From Rhabdornis inornatus (taxonomy: Eukaryota; Chordata; Aves; Passeriformes; Rhabdornithidae), in contig VWZS01002576.1 of NCBI GenBank assembly GCA_013397075.1, positions 24,827 to 88,826 on the forward strand: DNA of 64,000 nucleotides, in the 5' to 3' direction. Numbering within the stretch: the first letter of the stretch is position 1; each line of letters opens with the position of its first letter. Positions 62,881-64,000 of this stretch are shown one piece after another. The translations under genes were made by a program, and so were the position numbers. Below the pieces are notes generated by a model. It was not told the origin of the DNA and did not search any database. It saw nothing but the letters and a program-made list of their open reading frames with translations.

Positions 62881-64000
62881 TCAGCTAAAAATAGTTTTTT
62901 CTAGCTGTTTTTCCAATGAATTATGAGTAAAAAATGAAAACTAAGTATTTAAAATAAACCACCTCTAGTATTAGGAGGATGAAGTTATAAATTGTTTTTA
63001 ATAAATTTGGGGGTGTTCTTATATTTTCTCCTACCCAAAAACTAAAACAGATTTTTCTTTCATTTAATAGAAAAAGAGAAGGAAAGATGGAGAAAATTTT
63101 ACTTTCTTCTGAGAAAATAATCTTAGGTTCTTCCCTTCATTTCCTTAGAGGGTTTCTGGGAGGTCTATGGATGATTTAAAGTACTCATTTCTTATAAATA
63201 ATTCTCCAGAACTTATAATGGGTTTTGAGTTGTCCAGATAGGAAGACATATTCTAGGTGTTGCTATTTAAATTCTACATTATAAAGTTAACATTTATAAT
63301 TTTCATATTTATACATTTGTATTTATAATATTTACATCTATTATATTTACATTTATAACCACGCATGCATATTCAGTTATGGCATTTCTATTAGAACTAG
63401 TAAGAAACAACTGACTAAGTACTAACTTGTGAAGTGGTTGTAACATTCCATAAATACAAATATTCATCAGTTAATTACAGTTGGCTTATTAATAGAGGGA
63501 GAAAAAACAAGTTAAAAACTTACTTTTATTTCTTCTCAATTTTTGTGATACTGCCATTTCACTGTTGTTTCAGTCTACAGAGTTCACTATTATAAAAAGG
63601 CCACTGCACACACTTTGTAATTGAGAAGTTATGTATCCTAAAGAAGCATACAGAGTATAAAACTATTTGTGATTTTCCAGGAGTATGAATCTGCTTGAAT
63701 CAAATATTTGGTTAATGAATATAAGAATGTGGGTATAAGCAAGGAGAGAAAAACAAAAATGTTGTTAAGACCAGTAATACTACCCCTATATCAACCTCCA
63801 TCTGGTGTTTCCTAATCATACAGAATATTCAAGGATGCTGCTTATATAGAACTAAAATTGGGGATTAGGGTCTTTTATTTCAGACATTGTCCAAAATTAT
63901 TCATTCTTTAAATGATTCTGGCATGTACACTGTAAAAATACTTATTGCAGTTAAGCCAGTGGAAGCTAGATATTAAGTAGGCTTATTTTTTCCACCCTCT

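Larger units (their letters stand above)
61120..64000. other. AT-rich non-coding DNA with microsatellites
   Basis: No gene or transposon recognised. It contains (AGT)n at 62485-62513, an (ACAATT)n-like run at about 62848-62880 and a TTTATA-rich stretch at about 63285-63358. 62560-62780 has a mixed composition with several TAAT/ATTA motifs. Confidence 0.5.

Overview
The window looks like AT-rich, gene-poor vertebrate nuclear DNA, almost certainly from a bird. The main evidence is repeat content: chicken-repeat-1 (CR1) LINE fragments with the typical 3' end (a run like CACAGAATGGTTGGG or TTCCAACCCAAAACATTCT) and long terminal repeats (LTRs) of avian endogenous retroviruses. No Alu, L1, B1/B2 or MIR-like sequence was noticed. 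The wealth of ERV LTRs would suit a songbird or other neoavian, but that is inference. I found no convincing cellular protein-coding exon, tRNA, rRNA, snRNA or CRISPR array. The open frames are short and either lie in repeats or look like chance frames in AT-rich DNA, so this is best read as an intergenic desert or a very long intron.

Layout: 1-3465 has no recognisable element. 3466-5682 is a minus-strand CR1 carrying two later plus-strand CR1 insertions. 7979-8936 is an ERV LTR with a perfect 469-bp tandem duplication joined by a single N. 17299-17440 is a CR1 tail. 24824-25393 is an older, longer copy of the same LTR family as the one at 7979. 29300-29700 is a probable interspersed-repeat fragment. 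35490-36220 is an old CR1. 39581-39649 is a perfect 29-bp inverted repeat with an 11-nt spacer. 40351-40396 is a (CAAAA)n array. 40671-42885 is a CR1 with reverse-transcriptase remnants and a 519-bp perfect tandem duplication. 46402-46490 and 47705-47882 are CR1 tails. 54631-55250 and 59802-61119 are two unrelated LTRs, each with recognisable promoter and polyadenylation signals. The rest, to 64000, is AT-rich sequence with a few microsatellites.

No gene set works together here; the history is one of successive retroelement insertions. Reverse-transcriptase motifs are damaged in both CR1s where I can read them, so these copies are dead. The parts most likely to have present-day activity are the two plus-strand LTRs (TATA-like box, CCAAT boxes, GC boxes or a G-quadruplex motif) and the long hairpin. 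Two runs of N (23306-23325, 48829-48847) and three single Ns (998, 8467, 35304) show a draft assembly, which matters for judging the two tandem duplications. I did not find a clearly new biological system.
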